Shown here: positions 42,443 to 53,100 of the stretch, piece by piece
Numbering within the stretch: the stretch's first letter is position 1
Layout of the letters: every line of letters begins with the position of its first letter
Source of the DNA: Frigoribacterium sp. PhB160
Lineage (GTDB): Bacteria > Actinomycetota > Actinomycetes > Actinomycetales > Microbacteriaceae
Reading direction: 5' to 3'
DNA length: 64,000 bases
Assembly: GCF_003751785.1 (NCBI RefSeq)
Contig: NZ_RKIE01000003.1
Coordinates: 372,001 to 436,000 of the forward strand
Made by a program: the position numbers and the translations under genes
Notes under the pieces: generated by a model
What the model saw: only the letters and a program-made list of their open reading frames with translations
What the model was told of the DNA's origin: nothing
Databases searched by the model: none

Positions 42443-42454
42443 TTGGTATGCGAA
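42443..42454. promoter_or_regulatory. GntR operator candidate 2
   Basis: TTGGTATGCGAA matches the first site at 10 of 12 positions. It lies 41 bases from the first and nearer the ABC operon. Confidence 0.4.
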
Positions 42455-42534
42455 AGTGACGCGCACGTAAGAAGTGTGTGACGACCGTGTTACGTCGGCC
42501 CTCGGAGCGCGGGGCCGCACTTAGCGTGGCCGAC

Positions 42535-43452
42535 GTGATCCCCTTCCTCGCCCGCCGACTGGCCCTCGCCGTCGCCACGGTCCTCACCGTGGTGACCATC
42601 GCCTTCGTGCTCGGCCGCGCCACCGGAGAGCCCGGGGCGCTGCTGCTGCCCGACAACGCGACGCAGTCCGACATCGACGCCCTCAACGGCGCGCTCGGAT
42701 TCGACCGACCCCTGGTCGTCCAGTACCTCGACACGCTCGTCGGCCTCGTCACGGGCGACTTCGGCGACTCGTACCGACTGCGCGAGTCGGCCCTCGGCCT
42801 CGTGCTCGAGCGGGTGCCCGCCACGGTGGAGCTCGCCTTCTGGGCCTTCGTCATCGGGCTCGCCCTCGCGGTCGCCGCCGCGCTGACGATCCAGCTCACC
42901 GGCAGCCGGGCGCTGCGGGCGGTCGTCGGCTGGGCGGGCGCGATCCGCCAGTCGGTTCCCGACTTCTTCTTCGCGCTCCTCCTCGTGCTCGTGTTCTCGG
43001 TGCTGCTGGGGGCGCTGCCGTCGCTCGGTCGTACGGGCTACGCCAGCCTGGTGCTGCCGGTGGCCACCCTGGCGACCGGGCAGTTCGTCATGTACCTGCG
43101 CCTCCTCGACTCCGCCCTCAGCGAGCAGGCCGGGCAGGACCACGTCCGCACCGCGATCGCCCAGGGGCAGAGCCGGATGCGCGTGCTCGTCACGAGGATG
43201 CTCCCGAACGCGGCGCTGCCCGTGCTCGGCATGGCCGGCCTCAACCTCGGTGGCCTGCTCGGCGGCACGGTCGTCGTGGAGGTCGTCTTCGCCTGGCCGG
43301 GCCTCGGCAAGCTGCTGACGGACGCCGTCAGCCAGCGCGACTTCCCGATCGTGCAGGCAGGGCTCGTCTTCGTGGCCCTCGCCTTCGTCGTCGTCAACAC
43401 CGCGGTCGACGTGCTCGTCCACCGCGTCGACACCCGGACGGCCGCCGCGTGA
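42535..43452 (+). CDS. Peptide/opine-type ABC permease (DppB family)
   Basis: Six helices and the DppB-type inner loop (EQAGQDHVRTAIAQGQSRMR) mark the first permease of an oligopeptide/nickel family transporter. The start is taken as the GTG at 42535 (MIPFLARRLALAV), which gives the usual N-terminus and follows a TAGCGT box by 7 bases, suggesting a leaderless transcript; GTG 42478 is possible. The stop overlaps the next gene. Confidence 0.9.
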   Translation: MIPFLARRLALAVATVLTVVTIAFVLGRATGEPGALLLPDNATQSDIDALNGALGFDRPLVVQYLDTLVGLVTGDFGDSYRLRESALGLVLERVPATVELAFWAFVIGLALAVAAALTIQLTGSRALRAVVGWAGAIRQSVPDFFFALLLVLVFSVLLGALPSLGRTGYASLVLPVATLATGQFVMYLRLLDSALSEQAGQDHVRTAIAQGQSRMRVLVTRMLPNAALPVLGMAGLNLGGLLGGTVVVEVVFAWPGLGKLLTDAVSQRDFPIVQAGLVFVALAFVVVNTAVDVLVHRVDTRTAAA

Positions 43453-44327
43453 CCGCCGCGCCGCTCGTCGCCGTCGCGACGCCGGTCGTCCGCCGCTGGC
43501 GCCCCCGGCCCGGAGCCGTCGTCGGCGTGCTGATGCTCGTCGTCGTCGTGGGGCTGACCGCGATCGTGCCGCTGCTGCCCGGCCGCGACCCGATGGCGCA
43601 AGACCTGCGCGCCGCGCTGCTGCCGCCCTTCACCGACCCGGCCCACCCGCTCGGCACCGACGCCCTCGGCCGCGACCTGCTCGCCCGCATCGCGCTCGCC
43701 TCCGCCGTCACGCTCGGCATGACCCTGCTCATCGTCGTGATGAACGCGGTCATCGGCACGACGATCGGGGTGCTGGCCGGCTGGGCCGGCGGCAAGCTCG
43801 ACGCCGTCGTCACCTGGCTCAGCAACGTCACGCTCGCCATGCCGGTCGTGCTGCTGCTCATCGCCGTCTGCGCCGTGCTGCGGCCGAGCGCGGGGCTGAC
43901 GATCGTCGTGCTCGGCTGCACCTGGTGGGTCGGCTACGCCCGGGTCACCCGCACCGTCGCCGCGTCGCTCCGCCGCCAGGACTTCGTCGTCTCGCCGCTG
44001 ACCCAGGGCGCCGACACCGTCTGGGTCCTCGTGCGGCACATCGTGCCGAACGTGTGGCCGCACACCCTCATCATCGCCGCCACCGACATCGCCACGATCG
44101 TGCTCATCACCTCGTCGCTCGAGTACCTCGGGCTCGGCGTGCAGCCGCCCGTGCCGAGCTGGGGCTCGATGATCTTCGACGGCCAGCGGCACCTCGCGGG
44201 CGACCCGTGGCTCGCGCTGCTGCCGGGGCTCGTGATGTTCCTCGCCGTCGGCGGGGCCCAGTTCGTCAGCCAGCAGTTCACCGCCGAGACGCGCGGCGGC
44301 CTGCTGCGCACGGGAGGAATGCGATGA
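43449..44327 (+). CDS. Peptide/opine-type ABC permease (DppC family)
   Basis: The second permease: N-terminal hydrophobic segment, HPLGTDALGRDLLARIALAS (the DppC signature), the inner loop and SLEYLGLGVQPPVPSWG near the end. It overlaps its neighbours by four bases on each side, so the operon is tightly coupled. Confidence 0.92.
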   Translation: MTAAPLVAVATPVVRRWRPRPGAVVGVLMLVVVVGLTAIVPLLPGRDPMAQDLRAALLPPFTDPAHPLGTDALGRDLLARIALASAVTLGMTLLIVVMNAVIGTTIGVLAGWAGGKLDAVVTWLSNVTLAMPVVLLLIAVCAVLRPSAGLTIVVLGCTWWVGYARVTRTVAASLRRQDFVVSPLTQGADTVWVLVRHIVPNVWPHTLIIAATDIATIVLITSSLEYLGLGVQPPVPSWGSMIFDGQRHLAGDPWLALLPGLVMFLAVGGAQFVSQQFTAETRGGLLRTGGMR

Positions 44328-45943
44328 CCACCGTCCTGCAGGTCGACGACCTCCGCGTCGAGACCGTCGGCGACGCCCCGCGCACCCTGGTCGACGGGGT
44401 CTCGCTCCGCGTCGACCGGGGCGAGTCGCTCGGCGTCGTGGGCGAGTCGGGCTCGGGCAAGAGCCTCACCGTCCTCGCCGCGCTCGGGCTGCTGCCCGTC
44501 GGCACCCGCGTCGCCGGCGGCCGCATCGTGGTCGACGACCACGTGCTGGTCGACGTCGAGGCCGGTCGCTGGGCGAGCGACCGCGAGCTGCGGGCCCTCC
44601 GAGGCCGCACCGCCGCCATGGTCTTCCAGGACCCGATGTCGTCGCTCGACCCCCTGCGAGCCGTCGGCGCCCAGGTCGCCGCCGCCGTGCGGGTGCACGA
44701 CCGGGGGCTCGGCCGTCGCGCGGCCCGGGAGCGCGCGGTCGAGCTGCTCACCTCGGTCGGGGTCCGCGACGCCGCCGAGCGCGCGGGCACCCGCCCGCAC
44801 CAGTGGTCGGGCGGCATGAGGCAGCGCGCGATGATCGCCATGGCGATCGCCCACGACCCCCTCCTGCTCATCGCCGACGAGCCCACCACCGCCCTCGACG
44901 TCACGGTGCAGGCCCAGGTCATGGACCTGCTCGCCGAGGTGCGCGAGCGCACCGGCTCGGCCCTCGTGCTCATCACCCACGACCTCGGGCTCGTCGCCGA
45001 GAACAGCGACCGGCTCGCCGTGATGCACCACGGCCGCGTCGTCGAGACGGGCGAGACGCGCGCGGTGCTCGCGGCCCCGGCCGAGGAGTACACCCAGCGC
45101 CTCATGGCCGCCGTGCCCGCCGAGCAGGAGCGCACGGCGCCGGCAGTCCGCGTCGGCGAGCCCGACGCGCTCGCGGCCGACGACATCGTCGTCGAGTACC
45201 GCGTCGCCGGCCGCCGCGAGCCGGTGCGCGCCGTCGACGGGGTCACGCTGCGGATCGCCGCCGGCGAGACCGTCGCCGTCGTGGGGGAGTCGGGCTGCGG
45301 CAAGTCGTCGCTCGCCAAGGCCGTGCTCGGCATCCAGCCCGCGACCTCGGGCCGCGTCGCGCTCGGCGGCACCCCGGTGCGCGCGGCGCTCGCCGAGCGG
45401 TCGGCGCTGCAGCGCGAACGGGCCCAGATCGTCTTCCAGGACCCGTGGTCCGCGCTCGACCCGAGGCTGACCGTGCACGAGATCGTGGCCGAGCCGCTGC
45501 GCATCCGTCGCGCCTACGACACGGCGACCGTCGCCCGCCTGCTCGACGACGTCGGCCTCGACGAGAGCTTCGCCCGGCGCCTGCCCGCCCAGCTCTCCGG
45601 CGGTCAGCGCCAGCGGGTCGGCATCGCCCGCGCGCTCGCCCTGCGGCCGCGGCTGCTCGTGCTCGACGAGCCCGTCTCCGCGCTCGACGTGTCGATCCAG
45701 GCCCAGGTGCTCGAGCTGCTCGACGCCCTCCAGCGCGAGCACGGGCTCGGCTACCTCTTCATCTCGCACGACCTCGGGGTCGTGCGCAGCATCGCCGACC
45801 GGGTCGTCGTCATGCAGCACGGCCGCGTCGTCGAGGAGGCGCCCACCGCCCAGATCTTCGCCGACCCGCAGCACCCGTTCACGCGGCAGCTGCTCGACGC
45901 CGTGCCCCGGCTCACGGGGCCCCGCCGCGGCGCGGGCCGCTGA
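44324..45943 (+). CDS. Fused double ABC ATPase (DppD-DppF)
   Basis: Two ATPase domains in one chain of 539 residues. The first has GESGSGKS, QDPMSSLDP and SGGMRQR; the second has GESGCGKSS, QDPWSALDP and SGGQRQR, with intact Walker B (LLIADEPTTALD and LVLDEPVSALD). It drives the two permeases. The ATG at 44324 follows GGAGGAA. Confidence 0.94.
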   Translation: MTTVLQVDDLRVETVGDAPRTLVDGVSLRVDRGESLGVVGESGSGKSLTVLAALGLLPVGTRVAGGRIVVDDHVLVDVEAGRWASDRELRALRGRTAAMVFQDPMSSLDPLRAVGAQVAAAVRVHDRGLGRRAARERAVELLTSVGVRDAAERAGTRPHQWSGGMRQRAMIAMAIAHDPLLLIADEPTTALDVTVQAQVMDLLAEVRERTGSALVLITHDLGLVAENSDRLAVMHHGRVVETGETRAVLAAPAEEYTQRLMAAVPAEQERTAPAVRVGEPDALAADDIVVEYRVAGRREPVRAVDGVTLRIAAGETVAVVGESGCGKSSLAKAVLGIQPATSGRVALGGTPVRAALAERSALQRERAQIVFQDPWSALDPRLTVHEIVAEPLRIRRAYDTATVARLLDDVGLDESFARRLPAQLSGGQRQRVGIARALALRPRLLVLDEPVSALDVSIQAQVLELLDALQREHGLGYLFISHDLGVVRSIADRVVVMQHGRVVEEAPTAQIFADPQHPFTRQLLDAVPRLTGPRRGAGR

Positions 45944-46005
45944 CCGCCCCCGACCTCGCACCCTCCGACCCTCCCGCCGCGCCACCCACCGAAACGAGGA
46001 CCCCC

Positions 46006-47547
46006 ATGCCCCGACCCGCCACCCGCCGTCGCCGGACGCTCGCCGCCGGCACGCTCGTCGCCACCGGCACCCTGCTGCTCACCAGCTGCGCCGGCGACTT
46101 CGACGACGCCTCCGCCGAGGGCGAGACGCCGACGTCGATCGTCGCCGCCATCCCGACCGACCCGACCTCGATGGACCCGATCCGCTCGGGCGCGCTCGTC
46201 GTGCTGTCGGTGTTCTTCCACACCTTCGACCAGCTGACGACGATCACGGCCGACGGCGAGCTCGCCCCGAAGCTCGCCACCGAGTGGACGTCGAACGACG
46301 ACCTCACCGAGTGGGAGTTCACCCTCCGCGAGGGCGTCGAGGCCAGCAACGGCGAGGCGATCACGGCGGAGGACGTCGCGTTCTCGTACCAGGCGATCCT
46401 CGACGACGAGACGAGCGAGAACTTCGCCTACCTCAGCTCGGTCGCCTCGGTCGAGGCCGTCGACGACCTCACCGTGCGGTTCACGCTCACGTCGCCGTTC
46501 TCGGCCTTCCCGCGGACGACGTCGCTGATCTCGGTCGTCCCGGCCGACACCTACCAGGAGGAGGGCGCGGACGCCTTCGCCCAGGCGCCCGTCGGCTCGG
46601 GGGCCTACGTCTTCGACAGCGTCCGCACGGGCGTCTCGTACGACCTCGTCCGCAACGACGACTGGTGGGGGGAGGCGCCCGCGATCGAGCGCATCTCGAT
46701 CCAGCCGGTGTCGTCCGACGAGTCGCGCGTCAACGGCGTGCTGTCGGGCAGCCTCGACGTCGCCCCGATCGGGCCGACCCAGGTGTCGGCGGTCGAGGGC
46801 CAGGACTCGGCGCAGGTCTTCTCGGCGCTGTCGAACGGCGTCGTCTTCCTCGGCGTGAACAGCACGAGCGGGGTGCTGACCGACGTCCGCGTGCGGCAGG
46901 CGATCGGGCTCGCGATCGACGACGAGGCCATCACCGAGGGGCTGCTCTCCGGCCTCGCCGAGCCGGCCAAGGCGACCCTCGCGCCCGCCGTCGAGGGCTA
47001 CAGCGACGACGTCGAGGACGCCGGCTACGACCCCGACCGCGCCCGGGAGCTGCTCGCCGAGGCGGGCTACGCGGGCGAGACCATCCCCTTCGACTACGCC
47101 ACCGACGGTCGCATCCCGCTGTCGTCCGAGGTCGCCCAGACCGTGCAGGCGTCGCTCGCCGACGTCGGCATCACGACCGAGCTGCGCGGGGCCGACCAGC
47201 AGGCGCACACCCTCAAGGTGCGGGGCCGCGAGATGCAGGGCATCTACCTGAACACGTGGGCCCCCTCGACCGTCGACGGCGACCTGCCGCTCACCGACCT
47301 CTACGAGCCCGCCGGCAACAACAACTACGCCCAGGACCCGAAGACCGCCGAGCTCGCCACCGCCCAGCGCGCCGTCACGGGCGAGGCCCGGCAGGAGGTC
47401 TTCGCCGAGCTGCTCGACTACAGCAACGAGCAGGGCTACTACGTGCCGCTCTACGTGCCGATGAACAACTACGCGGCCGACCCCGACCTCGACTGGACGC
47501 CGCGTGCCGACGGACTGTTCGACTTCACGCAGACGAGCTTCCGGTGA
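46006..47547 (+). CDS. ABC transporter substrate-binding lipoprotein (family 5)
   Basis: A peptide/opine-type binding protein of 513 residues with a signal peptide and lipobox (LLLTSC), then SIVAAIPTDPTSMDPIRSG, WTSNDDLTEWEFTLREGVEA and VAFSYQAILDD, as in family 5. The ATG at 46006 follows AACGAGGA by six bases. Its ligand is unknown; the two enzymes downstream suggest a nitrogen-containing compound that is opened by an amidohydrolase. Confidence 0.92.
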   Translation: MPRPATRRRRTLAAGTLVATGTLLLTSCAGDFDDASAEGETPTSIVAAIPTDPTSMDPIRSGALVVLSVFFHTFDQLTTITADGELAPKLATEWTSNDDLTEWEFTLREGVEASNGEAITAEDVAFSYQAILDDETSENFAYLSSVASVEAVDDLTVRFTLTSPFSAFPRTTSLISVVPADTYQEEGADAFAQAPVGSGAYVFDSVRTGVSYDLVRNDDWWGEAPAIERISIQPVSSDESRVNGVLSGSLDVAPIGPTQVSAVEGQDSAQVFSALSNGVVFLGVNSTSGVLTDVRVRQAIGLAIDDEAITEGLLSGLAEPAKATLAPAVEGYSDDVEDAGYDPDRARELLAEAGYAGETIPFDYATDGRIPLSSEVAQTVQASLADVGITTELRGADQQAHTLKVRGREMQGIYLNTWAPSTVDGDLPLTDLYEPAGNNNYAQDPKTAELATAQRAVTGEARQEVFAELLDYSNEQGYYVPLYVPMNNYAADPDLDWTPRADGLFDFTQTSFR

Positions 47548-48773
47548 GCGGGGCCGGTCCCGGCAGCGCCCTGCTCTCCGACGTGCGGCCGTGGGGCGGA
47601 CCGCCCGCCGACGTGCGCGTCGTCGACGGCGTGATCGCCGAGCTGCTGCCCGTCGGCACCGTCCCGGGGGCGGGAGAGGACGTCGTCGACGGGCGGGGGC
47701 GCCTCCTGCTGCCCTCGTTCGCCGACGTGCACGTGCACCTCGACTCGACGGGGCTCGGGCTGCCCTTCCGGCCCCACACGGGCACGCCGGGCGTCTGGGG
47801 CATGATGCTCAACGACCGCGCGAACTGGCGAGGCGCGGAGGCGCCGATCGCCGACCGCACGACCGAGGCGCTCGGTCGCATGGTCGCCCGGGGCACCACG
47901 AGCGCCCGCAGCTACGCGCAGGTCGACGTCGACGCGGGGCTCGAGCGGCTGCAGGCCGTGCTGGCCGCGAAGGAGGCGCACCGCGACCGGGCCACCGTCG
48001 AGGTCATCGCCTTCCCGCAGGCGGGGCTGCTGCGCGAGGCGGGCTCCGTCGAGCTGCTCGACGAGGCGATGTCGCAGGGGGCCGACGTCGTGGGCGGCAT
48101 CGACCCGTGCCTGCTCGACCGCGACCCGGCACGTCACCTCGACCTGGTCTTCGGGCTCGCCGAGAAGCACGACGCCCCGATCGACGTGCACCTGCACGAG
48201 CCCGACCAGCTGGCGAAGTTCTCGGCCGAGCTGATCGTCGAGCGCACGCGGGCCCACGGGATGACCGGTCGCGTCACGATCTCGCACGGCTACGGGCTCT
48301 CGGCGCTGCCGCGCGAGGAGCTGCTGCCGCTCGTCGAGCAGTTCGCCGAGCTCGACATCGCCTGGGCGACCATCGCCCCGCCGAGCCCGCTGCCGACGCT
48401 GCTGCTCGCCGAGCACGGCGTGCGCGTCGGGCTCGGCGAAGACGGCCAGCGCGACTACTGGTCGCCGTACGGCAACGCCGACATGCTCGACCGCACCTGG
48501 CAGCTGGCCTTCACGAACGGCTTCCGCCGCGACGAGCACGTCGAGCACTGCGTCGCCGTGGCGACCGTCGGCGGCCGGTCGGTGCTCGGCACGGCCCCCG
48601 CCCTCCGCGACCACCTCGACCGGCCCGGGGCCTCGGTCGGCGACCCGGCCGACCTGCTGCTCGTCGAGGGCGAGACCGTGACCGCCGCGGTCATGGACCG
48701 CTCGCCCGACCGCACCGTGCTCTTCCGCGGTCGCGTGGTCGCCGACGGGCTCGAGCTGACGGGCGCCGCATGA
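47544..48773 (+). CDS. Amidohydrolase of the cytosine deaminase-like group
   Basis: The protein of 409 residues has metal ligands HVHLD, HLHEPDQ, SHGYGL and the final Asp in GLGEDGQRDYW, the layout of cytosine deaminase/N-isopropylammelide-type enzymes. It hydrolyses a ring or exocyclic C-N bond; the substrate is unknown. The GTG start overlaps the binding-protein stop (GTGA), and the stop overlaps the next ATG. Confidence 0.88.
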   Translation: MSGAGPGSALLSDVRPWGGPPADVRVVDGVIAELLPVGTVPGAGEDVVDGRGRLLLPSFADVHVHLDSTGLGLPFRPHTGTPGVWGMMLNDRANWRGAEAPIADRTTEALGRMVARGTTSARSYAQVDVDAGLERLQAVLAAKEAHRDRATVEVIAFPQAGLLREAGSVELLDEAMSQGADVVGGIDPCLLDRDPARHLDLVFGLAEKHDAPIDVHLHEPDQLAKFSAELIVERTRAHGMTGRVTISHGYGLSALPREELLPLVEQFAELDIAWATIAPPSPLPTLLLAEHGVRVGLGEDGQRDYWSPYGNADMLDRTWQLAFTNGFRRDEHVEHCVAVATVGGRSVLGTAPALRDHLDRPGASVGDPADLLLVEGETVTAAVMDRSPDRTVLFRGRVVADGLELTGAA

Positions 48774-49750
48774 TCGTGCTCACCGCCTCCGACCTCGAGG
48801 GCCTCGTCGACCGCGCCGCCACCGAACGGGCCGTCGAGCGGGTCTTCGCCGACGTCGCCCGCGGCGTCGCCGACCAGCCCGCCCCCACCTCGATGAGCAC
48901 CCCGGCGGGCACCGGACGCTACGTGCTCATGGCCGCGCTGTCGGAGACGACCGGCACCGCCGCGGTCAAGCTGCTCGCCGACGTGCCCGACAACGCGGGC
49001 CGCGGCCTGCCGACGCAGCGGTCGCTCATCACGGTGCTCGACCGCGCGACCGGGGCGCCGGTCGCCCTGCTGCACGGGGGAGTGCCCACCCGGGTGCGCA
49101 CCGCGGCGGCCAGCGCCGTCGCGACCCGGGCGCTCGCCCGCGACGACAGCCGCGTGCTCGGCCTCGTCGGCGCGGGCGCGCTGGCGCGGGAGCACGTGGA
49201 GGCGCTCCGTCACGTCCGCGACTGGAGCCGCCTGGTCGTCTGGTCGCGCTCCGGCTCCCGGGCCCGGGCCCTCGTCGACGACCTCGAGTGGGACGGCGCC
49301 GTCGAGGTCGTCGACGCCTGCGACGACGTGCTCGACCGGGCGGACGTCGTCTGCACGCTGACGCCGTCGGTCGAGCCGATCGTGCACGGCGACCGGCTGC
49401 GGCCGGGGCAGCACCTCAACGTCGTCGGGGCCCGGCCGCGACCCGACGAGCGCGAGGTCGACGCGGTCGCCATGGCGAGATCGTCGGTCTGGGTCGACGA
49501 CCTGGCCACGGCGCGCTCGAAGTCGGGCGACCTCATGCTCGCCGTGGCCGAGGGGGCGCTCACGCTCGACGACGTGGTCGGCACGGTCGGCCAGGTCGTC
49601 GCGGGCCTGCGCCCCGGGCGGACGAACGCGCACGAGATCACCCTGTTCGACTCGGTCGGCATCGGCGCGCAAGACCTCGCGATCGCCGACCTGCTCGTGC
49701 GGGCCGCGCGCGAGCGGGGCGTGGGCCTCGAGCTCGACCTCGCCGGGTAG
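48770..49750 (+). CDS. Ornithine cyclodeaminase/mu-crystallin family protein
   Basis: The protein of 326 residues has the family N-terminal substrate domain (VKLLADVPDNAGRGLPTQRS) and Rossmann part (VLGLVGAGALAREHVEAL). Members are NAD(P)-dependent ornithine or alanine cyclodeaminases, or ketimine reductases. As last gene of the operon it probably handles the amino- or imino-acid product of the amidohydrolase. The precise reaction cannot be told from sequence. Confidence 0.9.
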   Translation: MIVLTASDLEGLVDRAATERAVERVFADVARGVADQPAPTSMSTPAGTGRYVLMAALSETTGTAAVKLLADVPDNAGRGLPTQRSLITVLDRATGAPVALLHGGVPTRVRTAAASAVATRALARDDSRVLGLVGAGALAREHVEALRHVRDWSRLVVWSRSGSRARALVDDLEWDGAVEVVDACDDVLDRADVVCTLTPSVEPIVHGDRLRPGQHLNVVGARPRPDEREVDAVAMARSSVWVDDLATARSKSGDLMLAVAEGALTLDDVVGTVGQVVAGLRPGRTNAHEITLFDSVGIGAQDLAIADLLVRAARERGVGLELDLAG

Positions 49751-49868
49751 ACGGGGGTCGCCGCACCGCGGATCGGCCCGCAGATGGCGACGAGTCCCGG
49801 CGCGGTGCGCGAGACGCGGTCCGGTGCCCGGAGAGCCCCACGGGGTACAGGGCGACGCGACCGCCTCG

Positions 49869-49908
49869 GGAGGCGCGGGGCGGCAGACCGGCGCCGCCCC
49901 GCGCCTCC
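49869..49908. terminator. Hairpin of the GGAGGCGCGG type after the OCD gene
   Basis: GGAGGCGCGGGGCGGC and GCCGCCCCGCGCCTCC are perfect 16-base arms around an eight-base loop, about 120 bases after the operon. It is a probable terminator without a long U-run. Confidence 0.75.
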
Positions 49909-50122
49909 TGCGGTCCGGTCCGCACCCGGGGTACACGCGCTGTCCGCCGAACGTGTGACCCGTGTGGGGGCTGCCTGTTCTGGGGTCTGTGGGGGGTGCC
50001 GTACTGGTCGGTACGGTCAGCCGACCCTCCGGGAGACGTGTGCCCGATCACGTGCGCCGAGGGGTCGATCACGACCCGACCCGCGCCGACCCTGCCGTCG
50101 CGCACCTCCCCGAAGAGGCCTC

Positions 50123-53100
50123 ATGCCGTTCTCCCTGCCTGCCCACCGCGCCGACCCCGCTCGCGCCCGCCTCGTCGCGCGACGCGTGCTCGCCGGGGGC
50201 GTCGCCACGCTGCTCGCCGTCGGCGTCGTCACGACAGCGGCGCCGAGCGCGCCGGTGACCGCGTCGGTCGCCGCGCTCTCGTGCGACCAGAACACGCTGT
50301 ACGCGGTCGGCAGCGACAAGACGCTGCGGGCGATCGACCTGTCGGCGACGAGCGACCCGACCACGGTCGCGACCTTCCCGAACGCCAACAACGGACTCGG
50401 CATCAGCGCGGGCGGCAAGAAGGCGTACGCCCTCGTCAACAGCACGACCGCCGACACCGTCCTCGACACGTACGACACCGACGCCGCCGTGCCGATGAGC
50501 TCGACGACCGGGATCGAGCCCGGCGGGCGCACGATCCTCCGCGGCGGCGTCGACCCGTCGAACGGCCTCTACTACTACGCGAACGGCGACCTGAGCCCGA
50601 AGGTCGGCGGGGTCGACACGACCACCGTGCCGCCGACCGGACTCGGCCAGGTCGCCACGGTCGACATCCCCGGCGCGGTCGCGAGCTCGCGCAACGACGC
50701 GCGCGGCAACGGCGACCTCGCCTTCAGCCGCAGCGGCACGATGTTCCTGCTCTACGACCAGATGGTGCAGCGCGTCGGCGGCGAGCTCCCCTCCGCGAAG
50801 AAGGCGACGCCCGAGACGCTGCCTTCGACGAACGTCGCGACCCTCGCCGCGTCGACCCGCGCCAACGGCGTCGCGTTCTCGCAGGACGGCTACCTCTTCC
50901 TCTCGTCGACCGCGAACGGCAACAGCACGATCACCAAGGTGGACCCGACCTCGGGCGCCGTCGTCGGCACTCCTCGCACGGTCAGCGGCGTCGCGATCAC
51001 CGACCTCGCCACCTGCAACTACCCCAACACGACCTCGGCCACCACGACGATGGGCGAGCGCAAGGACGCCGACGACGGCTTCACCATCTCGCTCACCGGC
51101 GACAACGCGCCCGACCGCGCACCCGTCACCGCCAGCACCGGCCAGGGCGTCGACACCGCGACCGCCGGCCCGATCCTCGCCGTCGGCGGGGCGACGTACA
51201 CCGTCGAGCAGAAGCCCGGCTCGACCACGAGCGCCGCCGACTACGCGACCACCTGGCAGTGCGCGGACGGCACGTCGAAGCCCGTCTCCGACGGGTTCGG
51301 CTCGAAGGCCAGCTACACCCAGCCCCGCTCGACGAGCGAGTCGTCGTCCGAGATCAGCTGCACGTTCACGAACGTGCTCGCGGGCACCGCGACCGACGAC
51401 ACCGGCGTCGACGCCGTCTCGGGCGAGCCGACCGTGCTCGGCCAGCTGACCGCGAACGACGAGGGCACCGGCCTGACGATCACCTCGGTGACGCAGGGCA
51501 GCCAGGGCGGCCGGGTCGTCCTCGACCGTGACGGCACCGTCACCTACACGCCCTCGACGGCGTTCTCGGGCACCGAGACCTTCACGTACACGGTCACCGA
51601 CGCGGGCGGCAACACCTCGACCGCGACCGTCACCACCACCGTCACGCCGCGCGCGGCCGACGACGCCGACATCCGCGTGCCGGCCGTCCCCGCCGACGCG
51701 ACGGGCGCCGCCGCCACCACGACGATCCCCGCCGCCGCGCTGCTCGGCAACGACGCGGGCGCGGGCCTGCACCTCACCGACGTGACCGTCACGTCGGGCG
51801 GGGGCAGCGCCTCCGTCGACGCCGACGGGAACGTGGCCTACTCGCCCGTGCCCGGCGCCTCGGGCCCCGTGACGCTGTCGTACACGGTCGCCGACTCCTC
51901 CGGCGCGACCTCGACGGCCACCGCCGCCGTGATCGTCGAGCCGAAGGCCGTCGACGACGCGAAGACCGTCGCGGGCGGCCAGTCGACCACCTTCACCGAC
52001 CTGCGCGGCAACGACCGCGGCACGGACCTCGAGGTCGTCGACGCGGCCGTGCTCACCGGCGGCGGCTCGGTCGCCGTCGCGAAGGGCGACGTCACGTACA
52101 CGCCCGAGCCGGGCTTCTCCGGCGTCGCGACGATCAGCTACACGATCCACGACGCCTCGGGCACGCCCAGCACGGCGACCGTCACGATCACCGTGAAGCC
52201 CGCCCCCGTCGGCGACGTCAAGACCGCCACCTCGGGCGTCGCGACGACCTTCACCGACCTGCGCTCCAACGACCAGGGCGTCGACCTGACCATCACGGCC
52301 GTGACCCAGGGCAGCGCGGGAGGCGCGGTGTCGATCACCGACGACGGCGACGTCTCGTACACCCCCGCCACCACCTTCTCGGGCACCGAGACCTTCGAGT
52401 ACACGACGACCGACGCCGCCGGGAACACCGAGCAGGCCGTCGTCACGGTGACCGTCGCGCCCCGGGCCACCGACGACGCGCGCACCACGCCCGTCGGCGG
52501 CACCGCCACGTGGAAGGACCTCACGACGAACGACGCGGGCAGCGACCTCGTCGTGACGAGCGTCACGGGCGGCCGACCCGGCAGCACCGTCACGCTCGCC
52601 GCCGACGGCTCGGTCACGTACACGGCACCCCCCGGTTACTCGGGCACCGACGCCGTCACCTACGTCGTCACCGACGGCGCCGGCCAGGTCTCGGCGCCGG
52701 CGACCGTCACGGTCACCATCGCCCCGACCGCGGGCGACGACGCGCGCGCCACGACCACCGACGCGCCCGTCACGCTGAGCGACCTCCGCGCGAACGACGC
52801 GGGCAGCCTGCTGACGATCACGGCCGTGGGCGATCCCGACAAGGGCGGCAGCGCCTCCCTCGGGTCCGACGGCACCGTCACGTACACGCCGCTGAAGGGC
52901 TTCTCGGGCACGGAGACGTTCACCTACACCGTCACCGACTCGGCCTCGCAGAGCCGCACGGCGACCGTCACGATGACCGTCGCGCCCGTCGCGACCGACG
53001 ACGCGTACCGCACCGCGGTCGACGTGCCGCTGACGCTGACCGACCTGCGGGCGAACGACCGCGGCACCGCGCTGCGCGTCACGGCGGTCTCCGCCTGCAC

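Noticed and set aside
42478-42534. The earlier GTG start for the DppB-type permease
   Set aside because: It adds a polar stretch not seen in the family and lies just after the second operator; the GTG at 42535 gives the usual N-terminus.
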